Counted from the first letter of the stretch, positions 1 to 12,176 are shown. The stretch is DNA of 64,000 nucleotides from Pyronema omphalodes (GCA_024516155.1 JAJJXM010000048.1:372001-436000); one strand, 5' to 3'. A program made the numbers and translations. The notes: generated from the letters alone by a model not told the origin.

Positions 1-50
1 CTTACATCGTTGTCATTATATTCATATACATATAGTGTCATATACATCTC

Positions 51-70
51 TTAACCCTTAACCCTTAACC
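51..70. repeat. short TTAACCC telomere-like repeat
   Basis: Nearly three head-to-tail TTAACCC heptamers. Most filamentous fungi use TTAGGG, so this is at best telomere-like. The run is too short to mark a chromosome end. Confidence 0.5.
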
Positions 71-403
71 TTCTACACCAGCGATATCGATATCGATATC
101 GACACCCCCAAGCAAACCTCATGAACAGCACTTTCAAATCCAAACCATCTTAACCGTTACGATGTGTCAGAAATATCGCATCACATCCGCATCCGCATCC
201 GCATCCCATCCAAACAAGCGCCGGTGGCGGATATCCTACATACATACATAGCATGATCCATCATCCATGATCCGTCCGCGCTGCAGACGCCACCTGCAAC
301 TTATCCGTGCAGGAGATGAGGTAGCTAGCTAAGCCTAACTTGTTACAGCACCATATGTAGCTGATACTTTTTTATGTCATGAGGCTGCTGAGTATGCATA
401 GAC

Positions 404-473
404 AGATATCAAAAATATCAAAATCGACATCAAAATCGACATGAAATTGACATGAAATTGACATGAAATTGAT
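404..473. repeat. 11-bp tandem repeat (GACATGAAATT type)
   Basis: Consecutive degenerate units grade from ATCAAAATCG to ACATGAAATTG, six or so in all. Local slippage repeat with no coding content seen. Confidence 0.6.
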
Positions 474-576
474 GCCGGTAGGGTGTGTATGTATGAGGTA
501 TGTATTTGGTCTAGCTATAGATATATATGGCTAGTAGTAGGGTAGATTGTGACTTGGGGCCTTAAACTTGTGGCGC

Positions 577-652
577 GGTTTGATGGATGATGGATGATAG
601 ATGCTTGATTTGATTGATGATGGATGCTTGATTTGATTGATTTGATTGATTA
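577..652. repeat. GATGGATGAT / TTGATT simple repeat
   Basis: Low-complexity tract of alternating GATGGATGAT and TTGATTTGATT blocks, in two similar halves each containing GATGCTTGATTTGATTGAT. Confidence 0.6.
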
Positions 653-1729
653 TGTACTCGGAAATTCTGCGTACTCTACAAATACCATATATGATGAACA
701 TATCAGAAATTCCGATACCTTAAGTACGGACAGAAGTTAAGTTCACTGAGTAGTAAGTCAATGTGGCACGGAAGATCCCGGAGTTGTCTGTGCGAGCAGT
801 AACATTGAGATGTGCACGAACCTATTGACTTTTGCTTGTACGTATGAAGAAACAGCCCTGCGGAATCAAGACGGTGGTTTCAGGATGTATGAGGCTGTTG
901 GGAGGGTGTGGAATTATAGGGTAGGCGAGGTCACGGTGAGAGGGTAGTGGTGGGGTGTCGGATCCACGTGATGGTTATGAGGTGCGGGCATGGGATGTCA
1001 CTCGAGAAAATATCAGGGTTAGGGGTATGGTCTGCTGTGGGTGGGATTTTGCTGGAGGGTAGAAGCAGTGAGAGTTTGGATTGTGTTTTTACTGAAATGT
1101 GCTTCACTGTAGTTTTGTTTGGTAGGACTAAGGGAAATATTGGCGATGATAGTGTGGGTGTTGATGCTGCTTAAATTCACGTGACGAATGATATTAATTT
1201 TGGTGGGTATGGTGGGGGGTTTTGCACTTTATATTTGACCCTGGAGCGTTAATATCTGTACTAGCCAGCAGGATAAAACATTGTTCAACGTTCTCCAAAC
1301 AACGTGGCTTAGATTCATTGCCTTGGACCAAAATATTCCTGGTAAGGTCTTGTTTTTTCTCTCACTATTCTGGAAACAAGTTGAGACTCAGTTAAAAAGC
1401 ACATATATAATTCTTTTGACTCATAAGATCTCGAGGTTCAGCAATAGGAAAAAGCCAGCCATGAATTTTACTCCAGACCCTGACAATTCCTTCTTTGGCA
1501 CATAAAGCTCGAGATCTTGTTGTCATGCCACGAACCCAATTCACTATGTCATGGTTAGTTTCTCTATCCCTTCCTTGGTAAATTATCGAATAACTCACTT
1601 ATGTGCTCTATTCCAGGCTGTAAACAATTTACCCCGACAGTCATGATCTTCGTAAAAAGCACAGCATCCTCTCTCAACAATGTAAGAAGTGATCCTGTAT
1701 ACTCCGATTAGCAATACTCCAGATGTGTT

Positions 1730-1960
1730 CTATAAATTATCTACATACTTATCGTTGTTATATCCTAGATTATAGCACTGCATGTCTTCCGCACACCAAC
1801 CACGGCATCCGAGAAAGTTCTTGAGCTGGCAGTAGTAGAGGACGGTACGCTTTTCCGGAACAGTATGGCGAGGGCAGTTGGGAATTTCTAACCATTCATT
1901 TTGACAGAGGGAAAGGCTGATGAAGCTCAGAAGGCATAGCAGCAGAAGTCGTAGTTGCAT
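1730..1960 (-). CDS. small secreted cysteine-containing protein (candidate)
   Basis: A 76-residue open frame from the ATG at 1960. Residues 1-20 form a textbook signal peptide: MQLRL, then a Leu-rich hydrophobic core ending SLSLCQ. The mature part is about 57 residues with five cysteines, which could form disulphides. I do not recognise a family. The open frame continues upstream, but the hydrophobic core fits a start at this internal ATG and the upstream extension looks like untranslated leader. An odd cysteine number suggests either one free thiol or a missed downstream exon. Small secreted Cys proteins are typical of the effector-like secretome of plant-associated fungi, but nothing here proves that role. 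Confidence 0.5.
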   Translation of the reverse strand: MQLRLLLLCLLSFISLSLCQNEWLEIPNCPRHTVPEKRTVLYYCQLKNFLGCRGWCAEDMQCYNLGYNNDKYVDNL

Positions 1961-3236
1961 TGCAATTGGCGGAGTGGGTATTGTTGCGTACGTTCGTGCT
2001 TTAGAGGGGAGGATGTGTTGATAATGTTGGAAGAAACTCCGAATGGGCACAGGTAAATATATCTCTTGAGTGCGGGTTGAAATTTATACTTTGATGGACA
2101 CAAAGTTTGTGTATGGCTACACAGTCTTTAATTTTCGGATAACCCAATTCGAAGAGGACATGATCATACGAACCATTCGGAACCTCAAACTACACTTGCA
2201 TAGATGGTGTGTTTCGATTTAAGACCTCCGCATAAACTGTGTGACAATATTCTCAAACTTCACCAAGAATTTAGTAGGCGGTTATCTCTGCACGATAGTC
2301 CACATGGCAGGTCACTGTACATTCCGGTCATTGTATGGAGATAAAACTTGCCAGCCACTTTCAATGCCGAAACTGAATAGGAAAACCAAGTGAGTATCGG
2401 TTGCCGATAATGAGGAGGAGCTTTGTGCAGGTACGCGATAGTCACCAGATATCATTCTTTCTGATTGTGCATAATACACTTTAAGACATGATACCTCAAC
2501 TAACTTGTCCCGCATGGGTCTTTTGGGCCTCGACCAGCGTATAATTCAATACATAAACGAATAAATACGCCAAATAAACGTGGCATCCCGTATTCACAAT
2601 TGTAAAGTGATTACGTATCTTCGTTCTAGAATTGCCGCTATAATATGTACCTTGTCACATAAAAGTAAGTAATGTACAAGCCGATATGTGCCGTACGGTC
2701 CGTGGAGTCGTGGTACCACCATCCACATTAGAACGCAGGACTATAACATTATTATGTTTTTCCATCAGTCAATGTAATGCTTCGGCGCAAATGGCTGTAG
2801 TTTTGTTTGGTGCAATGACGTTAGGATTCACGAGGTGCCAATATCCTTTGACTTGGAGGAGAACTGGTCCAATGCTGTCAGTCTAGCTGCTCCGGTTGCT
2901 GAAAGGGAAATTTGCAATGTTGGTAATGTATCAGGATTCAGCACTATTGATAGTCCTATTGATGGTTAGGAACGAACACCTTCTATCCGTGAATGGAGGT
3001 GGATGATAAGAAAAGAAACTTTATGTGCATCGGTTCACATAGCGCTTAGAGCGCGATTTCAAGACTAGAAGAAAAAGAGGAGGGATATTTGAAAGCTTCA
3101 AAAATTAGGAGGAAACAGCAATTGATTAGTTAAATCATCAAATGAGAGCAATGGAGGCGGGCGAGAGCGGGATGACTATCGCCGCCGATAGCGCTGTCAA
3201 ACCCCCTATGGTACAAGAAAACGAGTGAGAGTGGTT

Positions 3237-3463
3237 TAGTTCAAACACCTTCGTGGTTTAGCTAAACACCGAAAGTGTTTAGTTAAACACCCTAAACACC
3301 AAAGTTGTTTAGTCTGATTTAAGGTGTTTAGCTAAACCACCCATCGTTGTTTAAAGGTGTTTAGTTAAACACCCCTAAACACCGAAGTTGTTTAGTGTGA
3401 TTTACGGTGTTTAGCTAAACCACCCAGCGTTGTTTAGTTAAACAACTACCTTGATTTTTTTTT
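3237..3463. repeat. irregular TAAACACC/GGTGTTTA inverted repeats
   Basis: Dense alternation of GGTGTTTA and its complement TAAACACC, often as GGTGTTTAGCTAAACCACC palindromes. It grades into the regular hairpin array downstream. Coding is excluded by composition and by stops in all frames. Confidence 0.7.
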
Positions 3464-3466
3464 TTG

Positions 3467-3776
3467 AGGGGTTTATTTAAACACCCTAGGGGTGTTTAAA
3501 TAAACACCTTCTTTTTCGCTTATTCTTCGGTGTTTATTTAAACATCCTAGGGGTGTTTAAGGATGTTTAAATAAACACCTTCTTTTTTGCTTATTCTTCG
3601 GTGTTTAGATAAACACCCTAGGGGTGTTTAAGGATGTTTAAATAAACACATTCTTTTTCGCTTATTCTTTGGTGTTTATTTGAACACCCTAGGGGTGTTC
3701 AAATAAACACCTTCTTCTTCGCTTATTCTTCGGGGTTTATTTGAACTGTCCTCTGATGTTCAAATAAACATCTACA
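3467..3776. repeat. tandem array of five perfect-hairpin repeat units
   Basis: Five units, about 61 or 71 bp apart, start near 3467, 3529, 3600, 3671 and 3732. Each contains a palindrome: GGTGTTTATTTAAACACC, then CTAGG, then the reverse complement GGTGTTTAAATAAACACC. A conserved spacer CTTCTTTTTCGCTTATTCTT separates them. Units 2 and 3 carry an extra 10 bp from an internal duplication (AAGGATGTTT). The last unit is degenerate at its centre. The copies differ by scattered substitutions, some symmetrical in both arms (for example TTTGAACACC paired with GGTGTTCAAA in unit 4), as expected if arms are corrected against each other. Confidence 0.8.
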
Positions 3777-4440
3777 GTCCACTTCCTAGGGATGGCTTTT
3801 CCATGGTTCATATAAATCACCCTGCAGTGTTCTACTGAACATTCAGTTTTAAACTGTAGAGCTGTGTTCTGCTTATGTTTGTTGATGGAAGTGGATATTG
3901 CCTTAGTGCGCATCCCTTCCTTATGTTCTGTTCGTTCTGCCGTTGTTGTTCCTCGTTCTTCATCCATTTCATTCACTTGTTTCTCCACCTCCATCTTTCC
4001 GTCTTGTTTGACTGTAAGTTTTTCCTCATGTCAAATGTTTGTCCCTCTACAGAATTTGCTAGTTCATACACCATATGCCACCGGAGGGACAAAAGGGAGA
4101 GAGGGGTGGGGGGGGGGGGGGGATATGAACTTCTAGATACTCGCTGAGTCAAGTACTGCAAACCAACCCCACAAATATCTACAATGCTAACCAGACAAAC
4201 AGGATGCTCAGAAAACCTAAGTCTATTTATTGAAGCGATCCATGATTCCAGCATATGTAAGGGTCAATTAAAAAAGGCAAAAAGCGAATGGTACTATACA
4301 GAGAGCAGGAGCAGGAGTAAGAGGGGTGAGGAGGGAGGTGGGAGGTTCCTGTATGTATAGATAGAGGACCTGGCAATAGCTAGAGACATGTTATATAATG
4401 AGCGAGTGGTTTAGTAATTAATTTAAAACATTTAAAAAAT

Positions 4441-4770
4441 ATCTGAGGTGCTTGATCAAACCACTATTGTGCAAGGTGTTTAAATCGGTGTTTAAAGGTG
4501 TTTAGTAGGTGTTTAAATCGGTGTTTAAAGGTGTTTAGTAGGTGTTTAGATCGGTGTTTAAAGGTGTTTAAAGGTGTTTAAATCGGTGTTTAAAGGTGTT
4601 TAGTAGGTGTTTAAAGAGGTGTTTAGATCGGTGTTTAAAGGTGTTTAGTAGGTGTTTAAAGGTGTTTAGTAGGTGTTTAAAGAGGTGTTTAGTAAATGAA
4701 TTTTGTGGGTGTTTGAATTAAACACCTTTTGTGGTTTAAAGTGTGGTTTGATTAAACACCTTTTTTTTGT
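4441..4770. repeat. direct repeats of GGTGTTTA (11-12 bp unit)
   Basis: A run of about two dozen GGTGTTTA octamers with 3-4 bp spacers (AATC, AA, GTA, AGA), arranged in higher-order blocks such as GGTGTTTAAATC + GGTGTTTAAA + GGTGTTTAGTA. It ends in inverted TTAAACACC copies at 4730-4770. It shares its octamer with the hairpin array 0.7 kb upstream, so both probably come from one element or one slippage-prone seed. Confidence 0.75.
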
Positions 4771-6489
4771 ACCACAGGGAAACCTGGTATGCAGCCATGT
4801 GACCTTACGCTGACCGCTTTGGGCTTGGGAATGCGTTTGGCGCAAGAATCATTAGAGGGTTCAACCGTTCAAGCCCTTATAGATTTTAGGCTCTAGGGGT
4901 ATCGAGAACGCTTGACATCAGTATAGGGCTTGGGATCACTCGCCTCCCATGCTTGGATATGTAGTCCCAATTGCGCATTACATAATGACTTGAGATAAGA
5001 ATGCTTGAGGTAAAAATGTGAAATCCTAATTCTAAACGATAATTGTTACACAAAGTGATCAATATATACGGATTATATATGTACTAGTGATAGGGTATCT
5101 TGTTTTTGCTCCCTGGATTACCCGCACCTGGGATGCCACATTCCTTTTGGGATCTGGAGTATGATTTACGATATTCATGTGATGCTTATTTTTCCATTTC
5201 GCAAACAGAGTTGAACTAACAGCTCAATAAATAGTTAGAGTATATTTCCTTATATTCAGCTTAACTGCTCAGTCTCAAACCTGTTACAGAAAGACTAGCA
5301 CGCAACTCAAGGTGCATAGCGAGAGACAAACAAGAGCCTAGAATAGAGCCCGATAGAGCATTGACGATTTTTTTCTTGTTGTATACGCATGTACCACGTT
5401 CATTTTATGCTCGATATCAAGACCTCGTCGCTTAATATTAAGAAAACGTTCTTCAGCCACAACTGTGGCTCATTTCCCACTCATGGTGAATGTTATGGGT
5501 AAATACATGGATAAAAATAACTTTATTTTATTAAACTGTTGCGGAATTCTAATTGACGGTACCCATTTCTGTACTACTTGGATTCTTGGCAAAACGTGTA
5601 CTCGGCCTTCGGTGGCGCCACACATATCCGCGCCACGTTATATGAAATCTCGCTTGATGTTCCGGGCCACGATACAGCCATAAGTTTGGGGTAATAAGCA
5701 TGTACGAAGAAGCAATACCGAGGATAACCACAGAAAAGATATCCTCACGGAGTAAGGAGCTGTAATTCTTGTCCCACAGTCTTGCGGTATGATGTGCGTA
5801 GAGTAATTAAGTTACAAACGACACGAAAAATCTCAAAACTTTTTGGTGTTCAGCTTTATCAACTCTGAGATTTTTCAATCTGGCTGGCCTTTAGGAGTTA
5901 TGAATCAAGATAGGATAGGGCAAACAGGGCGTGTCGTACACAATACTCTAACCGTTCGTCGTGTACCACGGTTCGCAAATGATACCACCACCCGCCAGTA
6001 TGGTTCAGGGGGTAATATCCCAGCAGGTTTATGAATTTGGTATTCATTCATGCACCTGCCAGTTTCTATGGCTGCTGAAGCTACAGTGATGAAGATAATC
6101 AAAATATTTCACTGTGATAGAAGTACTTGCAATATGGGTCGAACGCCTGAATCTATTTATCACGTTACTTTAAAGTAACACCAATAATAATCAGAGGATA
6201 CTATTCGATACCACATGTCTGCCACGCGGGGTATGACTTGGGTAGCTTACACAGCAGCCGCTGCAAGGGAGATATGCATTTGATATTGCATGTAAACGAA
6301 GCCGCTACTATTAACTACACTAAAAGATTATACAGCTTCGCTTCCTAGAATACAAAAGAAAGATACCGTTGTGGTGTACTAAAAATGATACCAATGAATG
6401 AAACTCAAATCCGTACGCCTACCTGAACAAGAGATACCGAGACCAGAAAATGCCAAAACCAAGATCAAAAAAGGAAAGTTTCACTACCA

Positions 6490-7200
6490 CTACAACCGCG
6501 ACCGCTTCAACCGATTAAGCTCGTTAATTTCTGCTGATAACCGATTAAACTCTCTTTCGTAGCTGTCGCATTGGTTTTGAAGATGGACGATGTAATCTTT
6601 CGTCTTTTTCAGGATATTTGCTTTTGACTCTTGTTGGTCTCGGCAGGCGGGGACCAGATGGAACAATGCGTCCATTCCGCTCTTGATGTTTTCTCGGCGT
6701 TTCTTTTCCGAATTTAAGTGGTTTCTGCGACGTTTCTCACTTTTGGATATCTTGTCCGGGTGGTCGTGGTAACCATAGACTCCGATTGGGGCATATGGCG
6801 ATTTACCGATGCGAGATGAATCGTGTGTATACCGTAACACTCCTGGTACCGTCGGTGCTACAAAGCCGCGCTTGGCGTAGTCGGGACTGCTAGACGCAGA
6901 CGTTGTATAGATACTGTTGCTTAACGAAGGACAGCGATTTGTCCGAGGGCTAATTGGCGAGGGTATGGTATATTGTCCACCTCCGTCGCCGTTGGGATCA
7001 CCCGATGCGTCATATGACTTAGGAATACTGAGGTGTTGCGAATGCTGGTAGGAATCAAAGACGTTTTGTGACTTTGACTCGTTTGAAGGTAGGCCTTGAA
7101 TCAAGGATGATAAAGATCTGTAGACATCAGCTTCTGTAATGATTTCATAATGAACACATATTTCTTACGGTAGAGCCTGCGCACTAGGTGATAGTGTCAT
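6490..7200 (-). CDS. bHLH-zipper transcription factor
   Basis: Two exons, 7200-7169 and 7117-6490, joined across a 51-nt intron (GTAAGA...CTACAG, with a GCTGAT branch site). They give 219 residues starting MTLSPSAQALPSL. Without the intron the main frame has no ATG near its beginning, which supports the small first exon. Residues 1-130 are Ser/Pro-rich and probably disordered. A basic region at about 137-155 has the H144-E148-R152 triad that reads CACGTG E-boxes. Two amphipathic helices follow to about 192, then a short Leu-zipper-like tail to 219. The SEKKRR basic region resembles both the Mlx/Mondo and Ino4 bHLH groups. It probably acts as a nuclear dimeric regulator; target genes cannot be told from sequence. 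The nearest gene is a trehalose enzyme 2.6 kb away on the same strand. Confidence 0.85.
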
Positions 7201-9827
7201 ATTTGTTGATGTAATTAGACGAAGAAAGATAGACGGTATAAAAGCATACAAAGTAGAGAAGGCACTAGAGAATGGTAATAATTTCGGTGACTATTGCTGA
7301 GTAGCTGTGTTGATATTTAGAAAATGATAAGGAACGAGTGAGGGTCTGAGTGAGCGATATGAAGGGAACTAAAAAAACTCAAAAAAAAGCTAGGGGGATG
7401 TATCATCTTTATAATCCATCCGTACATTCGTTGATGAGGATGCCTAGTAGGAAAGCCATGGCCCGCTGTGTAGTTGTGTGAATCCAGGTGCCTGGAGACC
7501 GCCTGCTACAAGTGACATGCATCCAGGCCTACTGTTTGGGAGTGTGCCAACTGTGTGAGGGTGTGTGAGAAGGTTGTCATAGCAGGTAGCCAAAATACGT
7601 CGCACTACTTTATCCCCAGTAAACCTTCTGTGCAGGAATCCAGAATCAAGCATCACATCTGTGATCAATACGCACTGCCATCATCCGCTGCAGATAATTG
7701 TAATAGACGTACTAACATAGTGCATCTGCACTTAACGGTCAATTTTCGCATCACCACCTAGATGAATCTCCTCTGGCTTGTTCCATCATAGATGAGAGTT
7801 GAGATGACTGATAAGGTTACTCGAAGCAGAACTTTGTTTCCGGCACTCAAATTGCACTTTGCGATCTAGATCCGGAACTTCTCTGTAAGAATGTTTTGAT
7901 CTATAAACACTGGCCCAGAGAGCTAATCCCTTCTCGGCTCCCGTGCTGCCACCTGGACAGCTGTATGCATGCGATCACTCGGTTAAGTGGTACATCCTCG
8001 CACAGCTGTTTCCGGAGATTTGGTAGTGTCGCTATCAGTATTTTGTAGTACAGACGACGGATATTGCGCCCTCACTTGTAGTAGCTTGGGGTAGCTTTGA
8101 CGGTTCAGCTCTCCTATGGATTTGGAATGTTTACTAACGCCGTAAGACAATTGGATATTTGAGACATCCGTCAAAAACATGTGGAGCGACATTGTGGAAC
8201 AAGGTAAACATCTCACTATTACTGCGAAATCGAACGAGAGGTAGAGCTTATTTTGATATTTCTAGGAGACTTATGCTGATTTTGGACTGCGAATTCACAC
8301 CTTCCATCCTAAGGGATATCACAACGATGATGTCTGATAAACTAACGCGAAACGACCATATCACGAACCAGGCTAACTGATCACCGTTATCATCATCGTC
8401 ATCATGAATGCTGAAAGCAATCCCGATCAACACGGGAGTGTACCCTTCAAATAGTGAGCATATATTACAAACAAATAACTAAGCACAACGGAATGCCTAT
8501 AGCATCCAATCCTTTCATCCAGTTGGCAGGCATAATGGTTATTCCTATCCACAAGTAAAGCTACCATCATCATATCCTTAAAAATAACACACCGATCTCG
8601 CACTTCCATAGGATATCTGCATCACGCTATTACGGAGTCTCGACCCGAAAATGACATATGACTCCGGAAAACCGCATGGGCAGATACGAACGTGAGCGGA
8701 CTGAAGCTCTATACAGGCCTGGTAAATGCATAACGGATCATAAGAGGACGGGCCGTAACATTGGGGTGGCTGGTTGGCTCCTATTCTTTAACAGTATATG
8801 CTGTTGCAAGATTACACGCGCTTTACTTCGCGTGAGTATCATGGTGTTTTATGGTGCAATATGCATGAAGCCGTCTGCTAGATGGGGTGATAAAGTTTGA
8901 CTGAGCAACTGAATCTAGTGGCATATTTTGTACTATCTCCTGAAACGTTTTTGGTGCAACACTGCCGTCCTAAACGAGCTTAGTAAGGTCGTAAAGCCGA
9001 ACACAACTGGGCAGTGCTCTGAAAAGTTCTACCAATTCCGGCCAAAACATTTCGGGTACCTACTGGACCTTTCCTTACTGGGACACGCTAAATCATAGAA
9101 ATTGACTCGTTTACAAAGTCGGATTCTTTCATCGCACGAAATATCATGAAACATAGTGAAGTTAAAATCAAGGAAATAATCCTCTGTTATCAAAAAGTTG
9201 CTAATGCTATATCCACGTGTGTGGGGACTATTGTCTCATTCCTCAATAGTAAATCTCTCGATCTAGGAGAAGCTTTCAGGCTAAGACGCAACGTTTAATA
9301 CACCCTCCCGTTACTTACGGGAGAGGGGAGATAATTCCTTATCTTGCTGTCTAGCCCTCCTACCCCCAGCCTCATGCAGTCCGATCGCGGAAGTGCATAT
9401 CTACATAAGTGGGCTACGCGTGGCTATACTTTAAATCTAGGGTTCACGGAATCGTAGCACCTTCATATCATAGCTAGAGAATTGACCGGTGGATATAAAT
9501 TACGTCGTATTTACGTTTATGAATGGGTCATGGATACAGGATTGACAGCGGGAATGGCGAAACAAGATTTGATGGGCGGATAGCCACTGGGCCCCCACAA
9601 TGGGGCATGGTCCGTGGCAGAAAAAAAAGTAAACAATGACTGAGGCCAATAAAGTTGGATAGGAGAGCACGCATTACGGCTAGAAACATGAACAAAATAA
9701 CATTAACTTAGGTATCCTTACTACTCTAGATAAATCTATGCGGTGAAAAGCTGGTCTCTCCAAGATCCAGCTATCCCTGTCCAATCGTGTGCCATTGCCT
9801 CGTGGCAATCCCCGTCTACACCCGTGA
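7201..9827. other. intergenic region
   Basis: About 2.6 kb without a supportable gene. It contains the 5' region of the minus-strand bHLH gene and the 3' flank of the trehalose gene. One CACGTG palindrome lies at 9214-9219. Short open frames show no domains, and no splice sites join them into anything recognisable. Confidence 0.55.
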
Positions 9828-12176
9828 CTACTCAGTTACAGCAACCTTCAGTCCCTCCCTTGGTAGTCTGGTCTCCTTCTCGCTCCATGGTATACCGGCT
9901 TCTTCTCTTGCCATATCTGCAACCCACTTCTCATGTCCCTCAACCTTCTCTCCATTCGCCAACTTATGGGCAAGGTACATCCAACAAACAGCATTTCCAA
10001 CAGTTCCAACCTCGTCACTGACCGAGCGTTTAGCATACTCACTCATTTCCCTCCACTTTCTTTCGTTATTCATAAGCTCAAACATTCTCTCAGCACACGC
10101 AGTGGAGTCGCCAACTTTGACTAGGTATCCGTTCTTTCCATGCTGTACCTGCAGCGGGATGCCGCCTGCCCGGGTGGCAATCACAGGCTTCCCCTTGTGG
10201 AGCGCCTCGGAAACCTTAACCTCAAAGCCCTCGCGGGAAGACAGCTGAAGGACGATTTTCGCAGTTGAAATAAGGGCGTCGAGTAACTGATCTGAGGGAC
10301 CTAACCGCATTACAATGATGTCGCTGCGAATATCATCAAAGTCCTCATGGTCGATGTGCTCGATGGTATTATCGTAAACAATTGAAGCATCTGGGTCATC
10401 GATAGCTCCATGTCCGCAGATCAAAAGCTGTGGGGGTATGGCATCTGGCATCGTTTCCGCATACATCCTACGGAGCTTAAGATAAGAATCCAGGACCGTA
10501 TCAATACCTTTGCTAGGATCAAAACGTGCGATCTGTGCAATGTAGTCCCTGGAAGGGTAGGAAAGCTTTGCCCTGTTTTCGGAAAATTAGCACCGGATCA
10601 AAATAACGGTTGATCTGAAGCGTGGAAAAGTAAGGGCTCTTGCTAATCGGGTTGGGGCATACACCGCAGCGCTTACTTACATTCCTCGTTCATGACATGC
10701 GATCCGCAACTTGTGGTGGTAATAGCGTAAATCCCAGTCACGCATGTCCTTGTTAAGACCATCAAGCCAATCTGTCGTGGCTGGCATAAGGGCTACCATG
10801 TTGTTTGGAACGTCGACTGGTACAAAGCCGGTCACAGGGTGACTGATGAAAACATCTGAATACTTGATTCTGTCCCACAGGAATTGCCAAACCTCCTCTT
10901 GGGGGCTGCCTTTTTGTGAGATAAGATCGCTTCGGATTTCGATGTGGGAGCGGTAGATAATCTTCACATCTGGACGGCTTTCCTTGATCAAAGGAATCAA
11001 GCCAGGCATCTGTGGATCATCGATAACAACGACATCAGCTCCGCCTTCAGCGAGTGGCCCGCCTCTTGAAAGCCAGTACCGACGGGCGTTGAAGGTAATC
11101 CATTCGTTGTATTTGTCTTGCTTTTCCTGAGTAAACCGCGCATCGGGAGCAGCAACACCTTGGAGGATGTTGTGGTTTGTTTTGGTGATACGGAAAACCG
11201 CAGGGCTTGGCTTGGGAATATACCTAGGTCATCGCCATTAGATGGTATAAATTTCCAGACGGATCAAGAAGGAACTTACCAGGAAGCATGGATACCCAAT
11301 AGCTTGAAATATCTTATCAAAGCATGCCGCATAAGGGCTACTCCACCACCCTGAGGTGTTGCTGAAAAGAAAGCAATCTTAACCTTCTTCTTCTTCAAAG
11401 CCCCAGCATAGTGTAACACAGTCCTCCAAGTCTCATCGCTAACCGTCTTCTTGTAGTCATCAAGGCTTTGAACCAACTGGATCGTTCCACCGGTATCAAC
11501 CTCTACCTTGTTCCTAAAGCCAATCGATGGGGGTGGCATATTTTGGGGTCCGAAATACATAATCGCCTTCCTAACAGCGGAGTCTGCCTGTTCATCCACA
11601 CCAAACTCAAACATATCTACCTCCTCTTCCTCGTCGCTAGGGCTACCAACGGGTAGTATTTGTAGTACGTCAAACGCCATGACTATGATATCCAGTTCCC
11701 TCCAAAGGAAAGACGCAATGTCAGGACAGATCTCGACAACGGAATTTGTCACTCCACAGCCTATGAATTTTCCATTATGCTCCTCCGAGAAATGGACAAT
11801 ATTCGACTTGACAGCTGCTTTCGTGGCTTCACTAAGACTATTTCCTTCACCGGGGCCAGGGCAGACTCTTTGAACAAGAAAGTCAATGCTGTAGGTTCCA
11901 TCATGGATTGATAGTCCAATTTCAACGCATCCACTGTCAACCTTCTTGGCTGAGGCACCAAGGAAAAGGTCCTATCAAAAATTTATTAGCCTATACGATT
12001 CATGTAGTGTACCAATCTTCAAGATTCTCAACCAGAACTACAGAATAATATTAACATACCACTAGAGAGATACCAGCCCAAGCATCACCAGGAGATTGTT
12101 GTATAATGGAGCGACGTCGCTCAATTGATGGTTGTGAGCCGAAGCTGTAAGATTCTTCGACGATAGACGGTGCCAT
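9828..12176 (-). CDS. trehalose phosphorylase/synthase, GT4 family (ccg-9 type)
   Basis: Four exons, 12176-12060, 11971-11280, 11223-10681 and 10572-9828, give 698 residues. The introns are 88, 56, 108 nt, all GT-AG. Phases join cleanly, and the length fits fungal trehalose synthases of the Neurospora clock-controlled gene-9 type. The enzyme interconverts trehalose plus phosphate with glucose and glucose-1-phosphate, a cytosolic stress and storage-sugar function. The C-terminal Rossmann half is clear: QIARFDPSKG just after the exon 3/4 junction, then QLLICGHG, then the GT4 E-x7-E signature in REGFEVKVSEAL at about 565-573, followed by GKPVIATRAGG. The N-terminal half carries AFFSATPQGGGVALM and IIYRSHIEIRSD, typical of this subfamily. 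Both key Glu residues are present and no frameshift is needed. Upstream, a CACGTG box (12852-12857) and an AGGGG stress-element-like pentamer near 12430 are candidate control sites by inference only. Confidence 0.93.

Larger units (their letters stand above)
1..1729. other. intergenic region with short simple repeats
   Basis: No convincing gene is seen here. The stretch holds a short telomere-like run, hexamer and 11-mer repeats and GATGGATGAT/TTGATT tracts. The short open frames lack ATG starts in good context, domains or splice-supported extensions. A TCACGTGA palindrome lies near 1178. Confidence 0.6.
1961..6489. other. gene-poor region with TAAACACC repeat clusters
   Basis: About 4.5 kb with no supportable gene. 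Its main contents are the two TAAACACC repeat clusters (annotated separately), a poly-G tract near 4108-4121 and one copy of a dispersed degenerate repeat near 3880-4000. Open frames here are short and without recognisable features. Confidence 0.6.

Noticed and set aside
51..70. TTAACCC run as a telomere or chromosome end
   Set aside because: Fewer than three units, not the usual fungal TTAGGG type, with ordinary sequence on both sides.
3467..3776. Regularly spaced repeats resembling a CRISPR array
   Set aside because: The organism is eukaryotic, the spacers are conserved rather than unique, and the repeats are long palindromes with varied spacing.
3737..3994. 85-residue Glu/Lys-rich minus-strand frame as a gene
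   Set aside because: Similar peptides occur at other intergenic sites in broken frames, so it is better explained as a copy of a dispersed degenerate repeat.
9787..10248. 153-residue plus-strand frame
   Set aside because: Lies antisense to the last exon of the trehalose enzyme, which has clear GT4 motifs.
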